This document shows, piece by piece, positions 1 to 7,664 of a DNA stretch of 23,973 nt. The notes beneath the pieces were generated by a model. That model did no database searches, was not told the DNA's origin, and saw only the letters and a program-made list of their open reading frames with translations. Position numbers and translations under genes: made by a program. Location: contig JBKCGZ010000075.1 in NCBI GenBank assembly GCA_046303115.1, positions 1-23,973 on the forward strand, given 5' to 3'. Position 1 is the first letter of the stretch. The number at the start of each line of letters is the position of its first letter. The stretch is from CAINEC01 sp046303115 (GTDB lineage: Bacteria > Bacteroidota > Bacteroidia > AKYH767-A > OLB10).

Positions 1-95
1 TTGTCGGGAACAGAACGAAAATATCCTTTCTCCATCCAGTAGGTATACCATTTCGACTCAGCTTCTTTCGGAATATAATTCTTGGCAATTTCCAT
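1..95 (-). CDS. valS: Valine--tRNA ligase, N-terminal fragment (partial, runs off left edge)
   Basis: Only the first 31 codons lie in the window. They begin MEIAKNYIPKEAESKW and continue YTYWMEKGYF, matching the start of valyl-tRNA synthetase (class I, charges tRNA-Val in the cytoplasm), where a 'Y.P.E.E.KWY.YW' stretch precedes the Rossmann fold. The start is the ATG whose A is at base 95. A good Bacteroidota -7 element lies 17 nt upstream on the same strand (113-120), supporting this start and independent transcription divergent from the symporter gene. No catalytic HIGH or KMSKS motif is visible because those lie beyond the edge. The call rests on a short but characteristic N-terminus. Confidence 0.85.
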   Translation of the reverse strand, partial: MEIAKNYIPKEAESKWYTYWMEKGYFRSVPD

Positions 96-112
96 ATTTG
101 TAAATTAAGGTG

Positions 113-120
113 CAAATATA
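113..120 (-). promoter_or_regulatory. Putative -7 element (TATATTTG) for valS
   Basis: Exact match to the Bacteroidota sigma-A -7 consensus TAnnTTTG on the minus strand, ending 17 nt before the valS ATG. I see no convincing TTG (-33) at the usual distance. The call is inferred from consensus and position. Confidence 0.5.
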
Positions 121-151
121 GCAAATGTGCTCTAAGGAATAGGGAGATTCG

Positions 152-182
152 TTGGAGTATTCTATCTTTTATTCTATTTTTG
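152..182 (+). promoter_or_regulatory. Putative promoter for the symporter gene: TTG (152-154), 20 nt, TATTTTTG (175-182)
   Basis: An exact TAnnTTTG element lies at 175-182 with a TTG triplet 20 nt upstream, which is the spacing expected for a Bacteroidota -33/-7 pair. The -7 box ends immediately before an ATG at 183 and 6 nt before a second ATG at 189. If transcription begins about 5-7 nt after the box, the 189 ATG would be at or near the mRNA 5' end and the 183 ATG would not be transcribed, so this promoter favours 189 as the start. Confidence 0.5.
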
Positions 183-188
183 ATGACT

Positions 189-1421
189 ATGAAAATCAAT
201 CTTACTACTCGTATTTTTATCGGACTTCTTTTAGGTATTGTTGTCGGACAGGCTTATCGTTACTATCATCCTGCAGCCGCAGACTGTGAAGGCTTTGCCA
301 ACAATATTCAAGTGTTGAGTGATATCTTTTTACGACTGATAAAAATGATCATTGCTCCTTTAGTGTTTTGTACACTCGTGGTGGGAGTTGCCAAAGTGGG
401 TGATTTTAAGGCAGTGGGTAGAATAGGATTAAAGACGATACTTTACTTTCAATTTGCAACATTATTGGCGTTGGCATTAGGGTTAGTACTTGTAAATATT
501 TTTGAACCAGGACATATTATGCAACTTCCATTACCTGCAGATAGTGATCAATCGGGAGTAGCGAAGGTGGCATTTAATTTAAAAGAATTTATTTCACATG
601 TAATTCCGAAAAGTGTTATTGAGGCAATGGCGAATAATGAGATCCTGCCATTAGTAGTATTCTCATTGTTTTTCGGAGTTGCTGCGGCATCGATGGGTGA
701 GAAGGCTAAAGCTGTAGTGCATGCGTTGGACTCGGTTTCTCATATCATGTTTAAAGTGACAAATTATGTGATGTTATTTGCACCATTCGGAGTTTTTGGG
801 GCTATAGCGGCAGTGGTTGCGAAACAAGGATTAGGAATTATTGGTGGCTATCTTTATTTGATTGCTTGTTTCTATGGCGGATTATTATTCTTTGCCTTCG
901 TGATATTATTATCAATTTGCAAGGCTCTTAAAATTCCTTTTTTCAAATTGATAGCACATGTAAAAGATCCAATCATTTTAGCATTTAGTACAGCATCAAG
1001 TGAGTCAGCCTTTCCGAAGACAGTGGAGGCATTAGAAAAGTTTGGATGTAGCAATCGTATTATCAGTTTTGTATTGCCATTGGGTTATTCATTTAATCTC
1101 GATGGTTCTATTATGTACATGACTTTTGCAACGGTATTTATTGCACAATCTTACGGAATTGAGTTGAGCCTGCAACAAGAAATAACGATGATGTTAATGC
1201 TACTAGTTACAAGTAAGGGTATGGCTGGAATTCCTCGTGCATCCCTGGTCGTTATAGCAGGAATGTTGGGTGCATTTCATATTCCGGAAGCAGGATTGTT
1301 ACTGCTATTAGGAATAGATCAAATATTGGATATGGGTCGATCTGCTACTAACGTAATTGGAAATGCAGTAGCTACTGCTGTAGTGAGTAAGTGGGAGGGG
1401 GAATTAAAGCTTACTGATTAA
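189..1421 (+). CDS. Dicarboxylate/amino acid:cation symporter (DAACS/SLC1 family)
   Basis: Inner-membrane secondary transporter that takes up C4-dicarboxylates or acidic amino acids with Na+ or H+. The 410-residue product has the family length and multiple hydrophobic segments (starting IFIGLLLGIVVG). It has the first re-entrant hairpin with a serine-rich tip (STASSESAFP), the conserved GYSFNLDGS segment (the place of the NMDGT motif in GltPh), and a C-terminal DMGRSATNVIGNAVAT motif with the substrate-binding Arg and Asn. The Asn in 'GNAVAT', where glutamate transporters usually have Asp, leans toward a DctA-like C4-dicarboxylate carrier; this specificity is inference. In-frame TTG (180) and ATG (183) codons precede the chosen ATG at 189; the promoter position and MKINLTTR N-terminus favour 189. 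The 3' end overlaps the convergent NlpE-like gene by 4 nt. Confidence 0.9.
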   Translation: MKINLTTRIFIGLLLGIVVGQAYRYYHPAAADCEGFANNIQVLSDIFLRLIKMIIAPLVFCTLVVGVAKVGDFKAVGRIGLKTILYFQFATLLALALGLVLVNIFEPGHIMQLPLPADSDQSGVAKVAFNLKEFISHVIPKSVIEAMANNEILPLVVFSLFFGVAAASMGEKAKAVVHALDSVSHIMFKVTNYVMLFAPFGVFGAIAAVVAKQGLGIIGGYLYLIACFYGGLLFFAFVILLSICKALKIPFFKLIAHVKDPIILAFSTASSESAFPKTVEALEKFGCSNRIISFVLPLGYSFNLDGSIMYMTFATVFIAQSYGIELSLQQEITMMLMLLVTSKGMAGIPRASLVVIAGMLGAFHIPEAGLLLLLGIDQILDMGRSATNVIGNAVATAVVSKWEGELKLTD

Positions 1422-1861
1422 TTTTTTTTTAACACAGTATTCTCATCCGTTTTAAGGGCTTTTTTTTCAGCACTTAAAAGTTGAAGTGCTGTGTCACCCA
1501 AAACCTCGAAGTGTTTTAATGTACCATCATTAAAATTAAGTGAAAGCAAATACCTATCATCATCTTCATTGTATAGGAATTTCCCACTTTTTTCGATTAA
1601 ACTATCTTGCGAATCAGCACCAATTTTGGTCTCGGTATATTTAAAATTACTATCTGGATGTAATGTTAAAAATGAATTGATGCCATCGCAATCTTTACAA
1701 GGTAAAACTCCTGAAAAATTTTTATCGGGTGCGATAGAATCGATTTTAATTAAAGAAGTATCGGTGTTGATGGTGTCATAAACAACCACTACATTTTTAG
1801 TATTTCTTTCGCAGGAAATAATGGTCCAAGAGGCAATAGCAAACAGTAGTACTTTTTTCAT
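1418..1861 (-). CDS. NlpE-like lipoprotein (copper resistance NlpE N-terminal domain)
   Basis: A 147-residue lipoprotein. A basic N-terminus and short hydrophobic stretch lead to the lipobox ending IIS-C17, predicting lipid attachment and an outer- or inner-membrane location. After a linker, residues about 48-130 match the NlpE N-terminal barrel: 'FSGVLPCKDCDGINSFLTL' with a CxxC pair (C55, C58), followed by 'Y.E.K.G' and 'L..DGT' strands. In Escherichia coli NlpE is an outer-membrane sensor feeding the Cpx response and linked to copper; Bacteroidota homologues are mostly uncharacterised, so a metal or envelope-stress role is inference. It is convergent with the symporter, overlapping 4 nt at the 3' ends. 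Only a degraded -7-like sequence (TATCTTG, 1881-1887) is seen upstream. Confidence 0.8.
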   Translation of the reverse strand: MKKVLLFAIASWTIISCERNTKNVVVVYDTINTDTSLIKIDSIAPDKNFSGVLPCKDCDGINSFLTLHPDSNFKYTETKIGADSQDSLIEKSGKFLYNEDDDRYLLSLNFNDGTLKHFEVLGDTALQLLSAEKKALKTDENTVLKKN

Positions 1862-1922
1862 TTTCTTTACTTATAGGTTGCAAGATAACTTTTTTTTAGA
1901 AAAATAAAAATTTATTTTCATT

Positions 1923-2399
1923 TTAAAAAGTGTAATACATGCTAAAGGTTCCACTCAAATTGACAGGAGGATTCAGTCCCGATGGGTCATATACGAAACA
2001 AGCAAAATTACCTTTTATCTGATGGTTGCTTGGCGAATAATAGGTAATGTTTAATGTACCAGGATTGCTATTGCTAGAAGTGAAGGCAAATCCAAGTGTG
2101 TTAGTGTAGTAGATGCTGTTTATTGATTCTGTGATCGGATGTGATCCAGGAGTATAGTCAGTTAAATCGAAGGTAATAGTTGGACCATTCGCAGAGATTC
2201 CATTCATGGTCAGGGTAAGAGCCTCGTCGGCAAAGGCAGTCGTTGCGCAGTAGTTACCAATATTATCATTCCATTTGATAAATCCATTGGGAAGTAAGCA
2301 CACATCTACAACAGGATTAGTATAAACGGGATCTTCTTCACATCCTGAAAAGCATAAGCTAATAGAAACGAGAAATAATAAAATGTAACGATTTATCAT
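1923..2399 (-). CDS. Small lipoprotein of unknown function downstream of aroC
   Basis: A 159-residue protein starting MINRYILLFLVSISLCFSGC, a clear type II signal peptide with the lipid-modified Cys at position 20. The frame extends 17 codons upstream inside aroC, but the signal peptide and the 7-nt gap after the aroC stop point to the ATG at 2399. The mature part is beta-rich: a 'GFIKWNDN' start, alternating strands rich in T, S and N, and an aromatic C-terminus (SMYYTF). The pattern resembles the DUF6252-like Bacteroidota lipoproteins, but I cannot confirm the family. It probably shares the GNAT-aroC transcript. No catalytic motif is visible. Confidence 0.75.
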   Translation of the reverse strand: MINRYILLFLVSISLCFSGCEEDPVYTNPVVDVCLLPNGFIKWNDNIGNYCATTAFADEALTLTMNGISANGPTITFDLTDYTPGSHPITESINSIYYTNTLGFAFTSSNSNPGTLNITYYSPSNHQIKGNFACFVYDPSGLNPPVNLSGTFSMYYTF

Positions 2400-2406
2400 A
2401 ATTGAA

Positions 2407-3489
2407 TTAGTTGATTTTAGAATTTTTATTTCGTAAAAGATGATCAGCAATTACTAATGCCGCCATTGATTCAACAATAGGAACTGCGCGTGGTACAACG
2501 CAAGGATCATGGCGTCCTTTGCCTGCTAACGCTACTGCATTACCGTTTTTATCAACGCTTTGTTGCTCTTGCATGATAGTCGAAACTGGTTTAAAGGCAA
2601 CTCGGAAATAAATAGTTGCTCCATTGCTGATTCCCCCTTGAATACCACCAGAGTTGTTAGATGCTGTTTTAATTCCTTTATCAGATGAAATAAACAAGTC
2701 GTTATGCTCACTTCCTTTACGAAGCGTGCTTGAAAATCCATCACCAATTTCAAAACCTTTTACAGCATTAATGCTCATCATGGCCTTGGCTAAATCAGCG
2801 TGAAGTTTATCGAATACAGGTTCGCCTAATCCAACAGGGACACCTTTAATGACGCAGGTGATGCATCCACCAACACTGTCGCCAGCTTCTTTAATCGATA
2901 GAATATACTCTTCTATCTGCTTTGCGCTAACGGCATCGGGACAACGAACGATATTACTATCGATTAAACTTAAGTCGATAGATTCAATATTCTGTTCCAT
3001 TGAAATTTTTCCAACGGAACTAACAAAAGCTTGAATAGATATTTGATGATGGTTTAATAAAAGCTGTGCAACTGAACCACCTAATACGCGTGCAACTGTT
3101 TCACGAGCTGAGGCTCTTCCGCTTCCGCGATAATCACGAATACCATATTTTTCTTCGTAGGTGAAATCAGCATGATTCGGACGATAAACATCTTTTAGGT
3201 GCAAATAATCTTCTGGCTTGGTATCTTTATTACGAATGAAAATTGCTATAGGAGCTCCTGTTGATTTTCCTTCAAACACTCCTGAAAGAATTTCGAACTG
3301 TTCATCTTCACTACGAGAGGTAGTTATCGCACTTTGACCAGGCTTTCTTCTGCTTAATTGTTTTTGAATGAATGCTTCATCAATAGTTAATCCCGCAGGA
3401 CAACCATCAATCACAACACCGATTCCTGCTCCGTGTGATTCTCCAAAGGTGGTGATGCGAAATAATTTTCCTAATGTATTGCCTGCCAT
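2407..3489 (-). CDS. aroC: Chorismate synthase
   Basis: The final shikimate-pathway enzyme: it converts 5-enolpyruvylshikimate-3-phosphate to chorismate using reduced FMN, in the cytoplasm. The 360-residue length is typical. Family signatures are present in order: GNTLGKLFRITTFGESHG near the N-terminus (with the active-site His of GESHG), RRKPGQSAITTSRSEDE, the FMN-binding DYRGSGRASARET, GGISNG, and GRHDPCVVPRAVPIVE near the C-terminus with the second conserved His. The ATG is 1 nt downstream of the GNAT gene's stop, so the two are almost certainly co-transcribed, and the small lipoprotein follows 7 nt after the aroC stop. The product chorismate feeds aromatic amino acids and folate; a PabC-like enzyme for the latter is encoded nearby (5920-6735). 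Confidence 0.97.
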   Translation of the reverse strand: MAGNTLGKLFRITTFGESHGAGIGVVIDGCPAGLTIDEAFIQKQLSRRKPGQSAITTSRSEDEQFEILSGVFEGKSTGAPIAIFIRNKDTKPEDYLHLKDVYRPNHADFTYEEKYGIRDYRGSGRASARETVARVLGGSVAQLLLNHHQISIQAFVSSVGKISMEQNIESIDLSLIDSNIVRCPDAVSAKQIEEYILSIKEAGDSVGGCITCVIKGVPVGLGEPVFDKLHADLAKAMMSINAVKGFEIGDGFSSTLRKGSEHNDLFISSDKGIKTASNNSGGIQGGISNGATIYFRVAFKPVSTIMQEQQSVDKNGNAVALAGKGRHDPCVVPRAVPIVESMAALVIADHLLRNKNSKIN

Positions 3490-3490
3490 T

Positions 3491-3982
3491 TTATTTTCTT
3501 TTATAAATCATGATAAAGTCATTCATGAAATAATTATTGCCAATATCAAAATCTTTAACCTCCTCAATAATAAACCCTAATTTAAAATAAAAGTTTATCG
3601 ATTTAAAATTACTTCTGTTTACAGTTAGGCGAATCGTATTCATATCAGGAATTTCATTCAATAAATTCTGAAATGAGGTTTGACCGATATTCTTTCGATG
3701 TTGATCTAAATCGATATAGAATTTATTTAGGAAATACTCGCCATCATTTTGCTTGGTAATAGAAAGATATCCAACTGAATTATTGTCAAGTTGTATCAAA
3801 TAAAAATCTTGTCCATCATTCATCTGTTCTTGCATGGAAGAGGCTGAATAAAATTTATCCAACATATAATCAATCTGCTCATGCGTGATGATAGCAGGAT
3901 AGTAGGCCTTCCAGATTTTAGAAGCCATTGCTGCGATGAGTTGAATATCGCTACTAGTTACTTTTTGCAAATGAATGTTCAT
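3491..3982 (-). CDS. GNAT-family N-acetyltransferase
   Basis: A 163-residue cytoplasmic protein with the GCN5-related acetyltransferase layout. The N-terminal strand-helix carries 'IAAMASKIWKAYYP'. A central 'LNKFYIDLDQHRKNIG' segment is the motif A region, with R-K-N-I-G standing for the acetyl-CoA pyrophosphate loop (Q/RxxGxG), slightly degenerate. The motif B-like 'NFKSINFYFKLGF' lies near the C-terminus. The acceptor substrate cannot be told. It heads an operon with aroC (1-nt gap) and the small lipoprotein, and has an exact TAnnTTTG box 7 nt before the start. It diverges from the ABC-F gene within a 62-bp intergenic space. Confidence 0.88.
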   Translation of the reverse strand: MNIHLQKVTSSDIQLIAAMASKIWKAYYPAIITHEQIDYMLDKFYSASSMQEQMNDGQDFYLIQLDNNSVGYLSITKQNDGEYFLNKFYIDLDQHRKNIGQTSFQNLLNEIPDMNTIRLTVNRSNFKSINFYFKLGFIIEEVKDFDIGNNYFMNDFIMIYKRK

Positions 3983-3989
3983 CCTGCAA

Positions 3990-3997
3990 CAAAGATA
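3990..3997 (-). promoter_or_regulatory. Putative -7 element (TATCTTTG) for the GNAT-aroC-lipoprotein operon
   Basis: Exact TAnnTTTG on the minus strand, 7 nt ahead of the GNAT ATG. A TTG lies 17 nt upstream of it on the same strand, slightly short of the usual 19-21 nt. It shares a 62-bp divergent intergenic region with the ABC-F promoter. Confidence 0.5.
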
Positions 3998-4032
3998 ATC
4001 AATCTCACATTCGCCAATTGAAGTGCAATCCG

Positions 4033-4040
4033 TACTTTTG
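4033..4040 (+). promoter_or_regulatory. Putative -7 element (TACTTTTG) for the ABC-F gene
   Basis: Exact TAnnTTTG ending 4 nt before the ATG at 4045. No clear -33 TTG at the standard distance. The same octamer with the same 4-nt spacing precedes the rhomboid gene. It predicts a leaderless or very short-leader mRNA and decides the start at 4045 over the in-frame ATG at 4018. Confidence 0.55.
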
Positions 4041-4044
4041 CACC

Positions 4045-5919
4045 ATGAATATTTTTACCGCCGAAAAAATCAGTAAGTCGTTTAATGAGAAACCACTATT
4101 TTCTGATATTGATATCTCATTGAACGAAGGACAAAAGCTGGCACTTATTGCAGCGAATGGAAGCGGTAAAACCACGTTACTACGAATCATTGCAGGACGA
4201 GAAACTCCAGATTCAGGAAAGGTTTCTTATCGTACTGATTTACGAATGGGATATTTAGAGCAAGATCCATTTTTTACTCCTGGAGCATCTATTCTTGATT
4301 GTATTTTTGAGCCAGGTCATCCTGTTTTACATGCTATTGGTGAATATGAACGTTTGCTTTCATTAGGCGAAAATGTTGATCCTGTGGAGTTGCAGAATGT
4401 AATGGACACTTTAGATTCTTTAAATGGATGGGACTATGAAGCGCGTGCATCGGAAGTATTAGGGCGCTTGGGAATTCATGATTTAGATAAGCCGGTAAAT
4501 CAATTATCCGGAGGCCAAAAGAAACGTATTTCATTAGCACGTTTACTTATTGAAGATCATGAATTGTTGTTATTGGATGAGCCTACCAATCATCTCGACT
4601 TAGATATGATTGAGTGGTTAGAAAATTATTTGAAGCGTCAGAATAAAACGATTTTATTAATTAGTCACGATCGTTATTTTTTAGATACCGTTTGTAATTC
4701 GATTGCTGAAATTGAAGACGGGAAAATTTACACCTATAGTGGTGGCTATGCCTATTATTTAGAAAAGAAAGAGGAGAGAGAGGCACAACAACGAGCGACA
4801 ATTGAAAAAGCGCGCAATACTTATCGTCGGGAACTAGAATGGATGCGTCGTCAGCCAAAAGCAAGAACAACAAAATCGAAATCGCGACAAGAATCATTTT
4901 ATGATGTAGAAGAAGTAGCCAAGAGTAAGAAGACCGATTCGAAGATGCAGATAACCATGCAGATGAATCGATTGGGAAGTAAAATTTTGGAATTAGAAAA
5001 TATTTGCAAATCGTACGATGGTAAAACGTTGATGAAAGATTTTTCATATACGTTCAAGCGCGGTGAAAAAATCGGATTGATTGGTCGTAATGGAGCTGGT
5101 AAATCGACTTTGTTAAATATCATTATGGAATTAACAAAGCCTGATCAAGGTCGCGTGAAGTCGGGTGAAACTGTAGTTTATGGATATTACTCGCAACAAG
5201 GCATGCAGTTGCCCGAGGATAAGCGTGTGATTGAAGTCGTGAAAGATATTGCAGAATATGTGGAGACAGGAAATGGGAACTGGATTGCGGTATCTCAATT
5301 TTTGAATCATTTTAATTTTTCGGGAGCAAAGCAACATGCTTTCGTTTCGAAGTTAAGTGGGGGAGAGAAGAAGCGATTGTATCTATTGACGATTCTTTTG
5401 AAGAATCCGAACTTTTTAATTCTGGATGAGCCTACCAACGATTTAGATATTGTAACATTAAATATTTTGGAAGAGTTTTTAGAAGGCTATCAAGGTTGTA
5501 TGTTAATGGTAACGCATGACCGTTACTTTATGGATAGATTAGTGGATCACGTTTTTGTATTGGATGGAACAGGTATCGTAAAAGATATCCATGGTAACTA
5601 TACTGATTACCGTGAATTGTTTGAGATAAGTGCGAAGCAACAAGCGAAGCTAGACAAAGCAAAAGAGGAAAAAGTGGAAGTGAAAGTCGAAGCTCCTGTT
5701 GTGAAGAAATCCAAGTTGAGTTATAAAGAACAACGCGAATTAGAAACGTTGGAAAAGGAGTTGGAAGATTTAGAGGTCAAGAAAAAAGTAATCGTCGAAT
5801 TAATGAATGATACGAGTCAGTCGCATGATGCATTAGCAAAAGCCGCTATCGACTATCAAAAGATTGACGAGATGATTGATTTGAAAACGCTGCGTTGGTT
5901 AGAGCTTCAGGAAAAGTAA
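4045..5919 (+). CDS. ABC-F family ATPase, Uup-like
   Basis: A soluble duplicated-ABC protein of 624 residues acting on ribosomes or nucleic acids, not a transporter, as no membrane segment is present. Domain 1 has Walker A around residues 36-44 (AANGSGKTT, with Ala in place of the first Gly), signature LSGGQKKR and Walker B LLLLDEPTNHLD. A charged linker follows (ERRQ-rich, with RQPKARTTKSKSRQ). Domain 2 has GRNGAGKST, LSGGEKKR and LILDEPTNDLD. The last ~75 residues form a charged coiled coil (from KSKLSYKEQRELETLEKELE), typical of the Uup C-terminal domain. E. coli Uup is about 635 residues. An in-frame ATG at 4018 exists, but the promoter box at 4033-4040 lies inside that extension, and MNIFTAEKI fits the family start. 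The stop abuts the convergent aminotransferase stop with no gap. Confidence 0.93.
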   Translation: MNIFTAEKISKSFNEKPLFSDIDISLNEGQKLALIAANGSGKTTLLRIIAGRETPDSGKVSYRTDLRMGYLEQDPFFTPGASILDCIFEPGHPVLHAIGEYERLLSLGENVDPVELQNVMDTLDSLNGWDYEARASEVLGRLGIHDLDKPVNQLSGGQKKRISLARLLIEDHELLLLDEPTNHLDLDMIEWLENYLKRQNKTILLISHDRYFLDTVCNSIAEIEDGKIYTYSGGYAYYLEKKEEREAQQRATIEKARNTYRRELEWMRRQPKARTTKSKSRQESFYDVEEVAKSKKTDSKMQITMQMNRLGSKILELENICKSYDGKTLMKDFSYTFKRGEKIGLIGRNGAGKSTLLNIIMELTKPDQGRVKSGETVVYGYYSQQGMQLPEDKRVIEVVKDIAEYVETGNGNWIAVSQFLNHFNFSGAKQHAFVSKLSGGEKKRLYLLTILLKNPNFLILDEPTNDLDIVTLNILEEFLEGYQGCMLMVTHDRYFMDRLVDHVFVLDGTGIVKDIHGNYTDYRELFEISAKQQAKLDKAKEEKVEVKVEAPVVKKSKLSYKEQRELETLEKELEDLEVKKKVIVELMNDTSQSHDALAKAAIDYQKIDEMIDLKTLRWLELQEK

Positions 5920-6735
5920 CTACTGGAATTGATTGACGAACAGCTGGAATATTTTTGAAGTTGTTTCGTTGTTGTATTTTTTCGAATTTAATTGATTTAC
6001 CCATCGAATTCCTCTTACTGCATTGCAAAAGAAAATTTCATCAGCATTTTGTAAATCATCTATTGATATACTTTGAATTTTCAATTCGTGATTTTCTTTT
6101 TGTAGTATATCGATTAAATAATTTCTGAAAACTCCATCGACGCTTCCATCAGAAACTGGTGGAGTATAGATGCAATTGTTTTTAATGATAAATAAGTTGC
6201 TGGTATTTCCTTCAATACAATTTCGTTCGTGATTTAAAATAACAACTTCGTCGAAATGGTTATGTTGCGCAAAGATGGAAGCCATTACATATAGCTGACT
6301 ACTTAATGATTTCAAACAGCTATATTTCCCGGGTGATTTAACTTGCTCATCATAAATGCCAATAGATAGACCATTGTCGGAAAGTTGATAAAACGAATCA
6401 AGTTCGTTTGCTGTTATTAAATAATTTATTTCGTTGGATGATGTTGCATAGAGTCCTGCGCCACCACGATAAATAGATACACGCACACGCGCATGGTGGT
6501 TAATGTTGGTGGATGAGCAGAGTTGTTCGATATCGGTTGTTAATTGCTTAAGGAAATCATCAGTACAATTAAGTTGTAATAATGCAGCGGAATGTTGTAT
6601 GCGTTTTAAGTGCAATTCTTCCAATAAAATCTGATTTTCGAAAATGCGCATTGATTCAAAAAAGCCATCACCGAATAAAAATCCGCGGTTGCTTTCAAGT
6701 TCTGATTCAATAAAATTCCCGTTATGACAAATCAT
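5920..6735 (-). CDS. Aminotransferase class IV, PabC-like (4-amino-4-deoxychorismate lyase / BCAT-fold)
   Basis: A 271-residue fold-type IV PLP enzyme. Seen: the family N-terminus 'GFLFGDGFFESMRIF', basic segment RVRVSIYRGG, Schiff-base Lys in 'SCLKSLSSQ' (K142), the PLP-phosphate stretch 'EGNTSNLF' (about 175-182), and 'DGSVDGVFR' (about 197-204). The class includes PabC, which releases 4-aminobenzoate and pyruvate from aminodeoxychorismate for folate synthesis, and D-amino acid or branched-chain aminotransferases. The short length and motifs favour PabC; substrate is inference. Its ATG overlaps the rhomboid stop by one base (TAATG), so translation is likely coupled. Convergent with the ABC-F gene with no space between the stops. 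Confidence 0.85.
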   Translation of the reverse strand: MICHNGNFIESELESNRGFLFGDGFFESMRIFENQILLEELHLKRIQHSAALLQLNCTDDFLKQLTTDIEQLCSSTNINHHARVRVSIYRGGAGLYATSSNEINYLITANELDSFYQLSDNGLSIGIYDEQVKSPGKYSCLKSLSSQLYVMASIFAQHNHFDEVVILNHERNCIEGNTSNLFIIKNNCIYTPPVSDGSVDGVFRNYLIDILQKENHELKIQSISIDDLQNADEIFFCNAVRGIRWVNQLNSKKYNNETTSKIFQLFVNQFQ

Positions 6736-7352
6736 TAGAAAGGAGGATTCATTAAGACGTTGATGAAGTATTTCAAAATCGTCGGATCTAAAATGATTGT
6801 ATAAAGTAATCCGAATATTGCTCCAAAGAAATGTGCGTCGTGATTAATATTTGTCCCACCTCTTTTCGACATTGTGTATTCAAAGAAAAGGTAAAGTGGT
6901 CCAAGGATAACACCTGGTAGTGGTAATACTCCAAAAATGTAAATCTTTTGCCATGGGTCGAATAAGATGGATGCAAAAAGTACTGCGGCTATTGCACCAG
7001 AAGCTCCTAAAGAATTATAGTAAACATTATTTTTATGTTTGTTAAGAGAAGGAGCATTCGCAACGAGGATTCCTCCGAGGTATAAAATGGCGAAATAGAT
7101 TTTACCATTTTGTGGAAATGCATTTATGTAATACATTTCTACCATAGCTCCGAATCCTATCAAAACCATCATATTGATGAGTAGATGAAAAAATCCGGCA
7201 TGTAAAAATCCGGATGTAAGTAATCGCCAGTACTCTTTGCGATGATGCACCATATAAGGATTCAGCATTCCTTTCGATTGAAACGTGGGGTTTGTAAATC
7301 CAACGATGGAAGTTGCAACGGTTACAAGTAGAATTATTAATGTGAAAGACAT
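6735..7352 (-). CDS. Rhomboid-family intramembrane serine protease
   Basis: A 205-residue integral membrane protein that would cleave transmembrane substrates within the bilayer. It has about six hydrophobic segments. The rhomboid hallmarks are present: 'GFLHAGFFHLLINM' (H51, H56, N60, the TM2 HxxxxHxxxN pattern), the nucleophile in GASG (S118), and the catalytic His in 'HDAHFFGA' (H174, HxxG). The full catalytic dyad and the oxyanion Asn/His are intact, so it should be active. Bacteroidota often have this short form without extra cytosolic domains. It heads a two-gene operon with the PabC-like gene. An exact TACTTTTG box ends 4 nt before the ATG. Confidence 0.93.
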   Translation of the reverse strand: MSFTLIILLVTVATSIVGFTNPTFQSKGMLNPYMVHHRKEYWRLLTSGFLHAGFFHLLINMMVLIGFGAMVEMYYINAFPQNGKIYFAILYLGGILVANAPSLNKHKNNVYYNSLGASGAIAAVLFASILFDPWQKIYIFGVLPLPGVILGPLYLFFEYTMSKRGGTNINHDAHFFGAIFGLLYTIILDPTILKYFINVLMNPPF

Positions 7353-7356
7353 AGTT

Positions 7357-7364
7357 CAAAAGTA
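7357..7364 (-). promoter_or_regulatory. Putative -7 element (TACTTTTG) for the rhomboid-pabC operon
   Basis: Exact TAnnTTTG on the minus strand, 4 nt before the rhomboid ATG. Octamer and spacing are identical to those at the ABC-F gene. No clear -33 TTG 19-21 nt upstream. Confidence 0.5.
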
Positions 7365-7398
7365 GGAAGAAAAATTATTGGGAAAGGTGCGCAAGTGA

Positions 7399-7421
7399 AA
7401 TTAAACGTTTGTAAATGTTTA
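7399..7421 (+). repeat. 23-bp direct repeat, copy 1
   Basis: The sequence AATTAAACGTTTGTAAATG plus TTTA occurs here and again, identically, at 7593-7615, 194 bp apart. Each copy contains an AAACGTTT palindrome. It could be a regulator binding site or the boundary of a short intergenic element; nothing identifies which. Confidence 0.75.
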
Positions 7422-7592
7422 CTAACCGAATAAATACAAACCAATGTTTATTTTTACCTCGGGGTGGGGCTGCTATCCCCCCATGGAGTCGGGTAATTAA
7501 TTTGACCCGTCAAAAAAAGTTTACAGATTAAATAATTATCAAATTATCCATCCTATAATCTATCGAAATTAAATTATCAAATTTTCAAATTG

Positions 7593-7615
7593 AATTAAAC
7601 GTTTGTAAATGTTTA
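7593..7615 (+). repeat. 23-bp direct repeat, copy 2
   Basis: Identical to 7399-7421, same orientation, containing AAACGTTT. The two copies bracket the GC-rich patch at 7458-7510. Confidence 0.75.
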
Positions 7616-7664
7616 TTGCTTGGTAGTTATAATAGATTAATATAATTTTCTTCGCAATGGACGA

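Noticed and set aside
1491..1781. Plus-strand ORF of 96 codons antisense to the NlpE-like gene
   Set aside because: The minus-strand frame has a lipobox and NlpE CxxC signature; the plus frame has no recognisable feature.
4661..5047. Minus-strand ORF of 128 codons antisense to the ABC-F gene
   Set aside because: The ABC-F frame has all family motifs over this stretch; the antisense translation is compositionally random and has no promoter or homology that I can see.
7102..7359. Minus-strand ORF of 85 codons overlapping the rhomboid gene
   Set aside because: The overlapping rhomboid frame has intact catalytic motifs and membrane segments; this out-of-frame product has neither.
7444..7500. 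Tiny ORF of 18 codons across the GC-rich patch
   Set aside because: Too short, no ribosome-binding or promoter context, and its content is fully explained by the hairpin-forming G and C runs.
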